Program-made: the position numbers and the translations under genes
Assembly: GCA_038043245.1 (NCBI GenBank)
Contig: JBBTCH010000001.1
Span: 248,001 to 312,000 of the forward strand
Source: JACPFV01 sp038043245
GTDB lineage: Bacteria; Pseudomonadota; Gammaproteobacteria; Nevskiales; Nevskiaceae
Direction: 5' to 3'
Length of the DNA: 64,000 bases
The notes under the pieces: generated by a model
Databases searched by the model: none
The model's input: only the letters and a program-made list of their open reading frames with translations
What the model was told of the DNA's origin: nothing
Shown: in pieces, positions 61,241 to 64,000 of the stretch
How positions within the stretch are numbered: the first letter of the stretch is position 1
Layout: every line of letters begins with the position of its first letter

Positions 61241-62215
61241 CTATTTACCCGGCGTTGCGATGCGCCCGATACCGAGTTCGCTGGTCACCAACAGGCCATC
61301 CTTCCAGGGGAGTACGGCTGCGTAGCTGGCGCCTGTGTCATTAGAGCTCGCGAGCCGCGCCTTATTGTCGGCGCCGACCAGCAGCACAGCGCCGTCCGCG
61401 CCGACCAGCAAGGCATCGCCGCTGGGCAATATCGTGCCGCTGTAGAACGACTGCACGGTGCCGGTGTTGATACGCGTCCACGCGTTGCTGCGCACGTCCG
61501 AGGTCGCGAAGACGTTGCCGCGCAAGCCGAACACCAGCGCGCCGCGCTCGCCGCGGGGCAGGGCGCCGAACAGTGAACCGTCGTAGGGCAGCTTGAGCCG
61601 GCGCCAGGTCTGGCCGTTGTCCAGCACTCCGGCCAGCCCGGTTTCACCGGCGAGGAACAAGTCACCGTTGTTGAGCTTGATCATCGCGTTCAGATGCAGA
61701 CCGTCCTGCAGGATCGCGGGCGCGACGACCGGCGACCAGGTGGCGCCAGCGTCAATCGTGCTCAGGAACATGCCGTAGGCGCCGACGGCGTAGGCGCGCT
61801 GGGCGTCAAGCGCCAGGACGCCGAGTACGGGTTTGCTGTCCTTGGCGTTGAAGCTTTGCAGTTTCCAGGTTTGCCCGCCGTCATCGGTGTGGAGGATCGT
61901 CGAATCGTGACCACCGATCCAGCCGTTCTTGCCGTCGGCGAAGGAAACCGCCGTCAGTGTCGCGTGCACCGGCGCCGGCATCTGCTGCCATTGGGTGCCG
62001 TCGGCCGAAAGCAGGACGGTGCCGCGGTCGCCAACGGCGACCAGCTGATCGCCGGCCTTGCTGAGACCCAACAACAGGTTTTTGTCGGACAGCCGCGCCA
62101 TTTCCGCGGCACGCGGTTGCAGGTTGCCCATCGGTTGCGCTGCACCTTCGGCCAAAGCCGCCGCACTGAACCCCAGCAACGCCGCCAAAGTGAATTTGAG
62201 CATATGGGTTCTCAT
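61241..62215 (-). CDS. YCF48-type beta-propeller protein
   Basis: A 324-residue secreted protein: signal peptide ending near ALA (about residue 22), then propeller repeats with Asp-box-like motifs (ADGKNGWIGG, TDDGGQTWKL, IDAGATWSPV, LDNGQTWRRL) of the YCF48/photosynthesis-stability-factor type. Such proteins are repeatedly encoded beside MMPL-type RND transporters and DUF1329 proteins. It overlaps the RND gene stop by 4 bp, so the two are a unit. It probably acts as a periplasmic accessory of that exporter; substrate unknown. Confidence 0.88.
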   Translation of the reverse strand: MRTHMLKFTLAALLGFSAAALAEGAAQPMGNLQPRAAEMARLSDKNLLLGLSKAGDQLVAVGDRGTVLLSADGTQWQQMPAPVHATLTAVSFADGKNGWIGGHDSTILHTDDGGQTWKLQSFNAKDSKPVLGVLALDAQRAYAVGAYGMFLSTIDAGATWSPVVAPAILQDGLHLNAMIKLNNGDLFLAGETGLAGVLDNGQTWRRLKLPYDGSLFGALPRGERGALVFGLRGNVFATSDVRSNAWTRINTGTVQSFYSGTILPSGDALLVGADGAVLLVGADNKARLASSNDTGASYAAVLPWKDGLLVTSELGIGRIATPGK

Positions 62216-64000
62216 GCCACGGCCTCCTTGTAGGCTGCGGTACCGTCATCGGATTTGGCCTTCATCAGGAAAGCCGCGAACGCCGGAAGGAAGATCACCG
62301 CGGCAGCTGCGTTGGCGAGGAACATGATGGTGAGCAGGATGCCCATGTCGACCTGGAACTGCAGGCCCGACAGCATCCAGGTGCAGACGCTGGCGGCCAG
62401 CGCCAGCGCAGTGACGATCACCGCCTTGCCGGTCTGGTGCAGGGTCTGCTCGTAAGCGGCGCGCAGTGTCATCTTCTTCTCGTTGACGCATTCCTCGAGC
62501 ACGCTGTAGATGTAGATGCCGTAGTCCACGCCGATGCCCGCAGCGAACGCGGCGACCGGCAGCGTGGAAACCTTCATGCCGATGTCGAGGAACACCATCA
62601 CCGCATAGGTGTAGTACGACACCAGCGCCAGCGGTATCAGCACGCAGACGGTGCCGGCGACCGAACGGAACGAGGCCCAGACGCAGATGGCGATGCAGAA
62701 ATACAGCCACAGCAGCACGGTCGGCTCGGTTTCCTCGATCACATCGTTGGTCGCCGCCATCACGCCGACGTTGCCGGTGGCGAGCTTGAACTTGACCGGC
62801 GAGTCCGTCGGCTGTTCGGCCGTGAACTTTTCAACTTCGGCGATGATGCCGTCGATCGTGGTCGCCTTGTGGTCGGCGGTGAAGATGAACACCGGCATCG
62901 CACTGCAATCCGGGTTGAGCAGGCCGGTGGAGCTGGGGAAGCGCTGACCTGCCAGCACCAGGGCACCGGGTTCGCGCGGCAGCGTCATGAACTTGGGATT
63001 GCCCTCGTTGAAGGCGTTGTAGACGATCTTGGTCACCTGCGGCAGCGAGATGGTGGACTGCACGCCCGGCGTGTTCTGCATGCGCCAGGCGAAACGGTCG
63101 ATCTCCTCCATCACGCGGTGGTCGATGCAGCCGTTCTCCGGGTTCTCGGCGATGACCTTGATGATGTCGACACCGATACTGAACTCGCTGACGATGGTCG
63201 CGGAGTCCTGGTTGTAGCGCGAATCCGGGCGAAGTTCCGGCACGCCGTCATGCAACTCGCCAATGGCCAGGTCGCTGTGAACGTGCAGGGCCCAGCCAAA
63301 GCTGGCCGCAGCCACAAGCAGGGTGACCGCAGCCACCGGCTTGAGGGTGAATGTGGACAGCATCTTCCATACCGGGACAAAGCTGGCGTCTCGCTTGATC
63401 TGGTGTTCGCGGAACTTCTTCGGGTCGCCGAGCTTGGCGTAGGACAGCAGACAGGGCAGCAGGATCTTCTTGCAGACGATCACCGCCAGCAGGCCGAACA
63501 TGGCGTTGATCGCCATCTCCTGCACGATGCCGACCGGGATCAGCAGGATAGTGCCGAAGCCGACGACGTTGGTGAGCAGGGCGGTGATGCCAGGAATCAC
63601 CAGGCGACGATAAGTGGCGCGCGAAGCTTCGAGACTGTCACGGCCATGATCGGCGACTTCGTACAACCAGAAACTGGTGATCTGGATGCCGTGCGAGACG
63701 CTGATCGCCAGCACCAGGAACGGCACCAGGATCGCGAACGGATCGAGCCCGTAACCGAACATGTGCAGCATGCCCAGCTCCCAGACCACGGCGAGGATGC
63801 CGCAGGAGAGCGGCAGCAGCGCGATCAGCGGCGAGCCGGTGTACCACCACAGGATCAGCCAGACCAGGAAAATAGTCAGGGCAAAGAACCCGGTGACTTC
63901 GACCGAGGCGTCGGCGATATCGCCGACGACTTTGGCAAAACCGACGATATGGATGTCGACTTCGGAGTTGTAGTCCGGGTTGTCGAGTTCTTCGACCTCG
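62212..64000 (-). CDS. RND/MMPL-family transporter, 5' end outside window
   Basis: The frame is open to the right edge, so the start lies beyond base 64000; the ATG at 63789 is internal. The visible 595 or so residues contain multiple transmembrane helices with the SSD/RND pattern (ALLTNVVGFGTILLIPVGIVQEMAI), a periplasmic loop (about 63300-62800), and a second helix bundle ending in FLPAFAAFLMKAK. Family members export lipids, sterols, hopanoids or other hydrophobic compounds. It is upstream of a YCF48 gene with a 4-bp overlap. The substrate cannot be deduced from this part. Confidence 0.88.
   Translation of the reverse strand, partial: EVEELDNPDYNSEVDIHIVGFAKVVGDIADASVEVTGFFALTIFLVWLILWWYTGSPLIALLPLSCGILAVVWELGMLHMFGYGLDPFAILVPFLVLAISVSHGIQITSFWLYEVADHGRDSLEASRATYRRLVIPGITALLTNVVGFGTILLIPVGIVQEMAINAMFGLLAVIVCKKILLPCLLSYAKLGDPKKFREHQIKRDASFVPVWKMLSTFTLKPVAAVTLLVAAASFGWALHVHSDLAIGELHDGVPELRPDSRYNQDSATIVSEFSIGVDIIKVIAENPENGCIDHRVMEEIDRFAWRMQNTPGVQSTISLPQVTKIVYNAFNEGNPKFMTLPREPGALVLAGQRFPSSTGLLNPDCSAMPVFIFTADHKATTIDGIIAEVEKFTAEQPTDSPVKFKLATGNVGVMAATNDVIEETEPTVLLWLYFCIAICVWASFRSVAGTVCVLIPLALVSYYTYAVMVFLDIGMKVSTLPVAAFAAGIGVDYGIYIYSVLEECVNEKKMTLRAAYEQTLHQTGKAVIVTALALAASVCTWMLSGLQFQVDMGILLTIMFLANAAAAVIFLPAFAAFLMKAKSDDGTAAYKEAVA

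Overview
This 64 kb window is a GC-rich, densely coding bacterial chromosome segment with short intergenic gaps and many 1-4 bp start/stop overlaps. The gene content points to a gammaproteobacterium: a complete pho/pst locus with long-form PstC and PstA, mrcB, yoaA-tsaB, rsmJ, sthA, acnA, a gspGHIJKLMN type II secretion block, the order fabD-fabG-acpP-fabF-pabB-mltG-tmk-holB-pilZ, and a Vibrio-TonB2-like TtpC/ExbB/ExbD/TonB operon. The acpP-fabF-pabB-mltG-tmk-holB-pilZ order and the DUF1329/YCF48/MMPL-type proteins suggest the Xanthomonadales/Nevskiales side of the class. That placement is inference; no rRNA gene is present to settle it.

Region by region. 1-1942: the end of an alpha/beta hydrolase and a long FabH-like ketoacyl synthase. 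1996-13866: phosphate regulon, with phoB-phoR behind a Pho box, pstS and an OprP/OprO-type porin behind tandem Pho boxes and ended by a terminator, then pstC-pstA-pstB-phoU; facing them are a low-affinity Pit transporter and its DUF47 partner. 13930-19917: PBP1b, a TPR lipoprotein, YoaA helicase, TsaB and a gamma-carbonic anhydrase. 19952-23459: SixA, RsmJ, an SCP2 protein and two overlapping thioesterases on the minus strand, then a CoA pyrophosphatase and a MazG domain protein. 23507-31912: a membrane-anchored orphan, SthA, a predicted di-metal hydrolase, an AraC regulator, an alpha/beta hydrolase, a lipoprotein and aconitase A. 31998-37207: a six-PAS hybrid kinase overlapping an HD-GYP response regulator. 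37204-44113: T2SS genes gspG to gspN, followed in the same operon by nudJ and mnmA. 44141-52295: a rhombosortase-like protease translationally coupled to the fab cluster, then pabB, mltG, tmk, holB and pilZ. 52348-53838: a cNMP-binding/rhodanese fusion and a rhodanese. 53921-60283: DUF3450, TtpC, ExbB, ExbD, TonB and an 879-residue TPR-DUF1329 fusion. 60386-61190: a solitary integron-cassette-like gene with its own attC-like site. 61241-64000: a YCF48 propeller protein and an RND/MMPL transporter that runs off the right edge.

The most unusual part is 53.9-64 kb. A TonB2-type energy-transducing operon ends in an apparent TPR-DUF1329 fusion whose signal peptide is largely encoded by a 76-bp palindromic repeat, and it converges on a YCF48-RND export pair with one cassette-like gene between them. 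Together this looks like an envelope lipid or hydrophobic-substrate trafficking locus; that function is inferred. Other points worth a second look are the rhombosortase sitting between the T2SS and fab operons, a delta-prime clamp-loader subunit without its zinc-binding cysteines, a PabB-position protein carrying the TrpE-type PIAGT motif, and a strong terminator hairpin inside the apparent 5' coding end of rsmJ.
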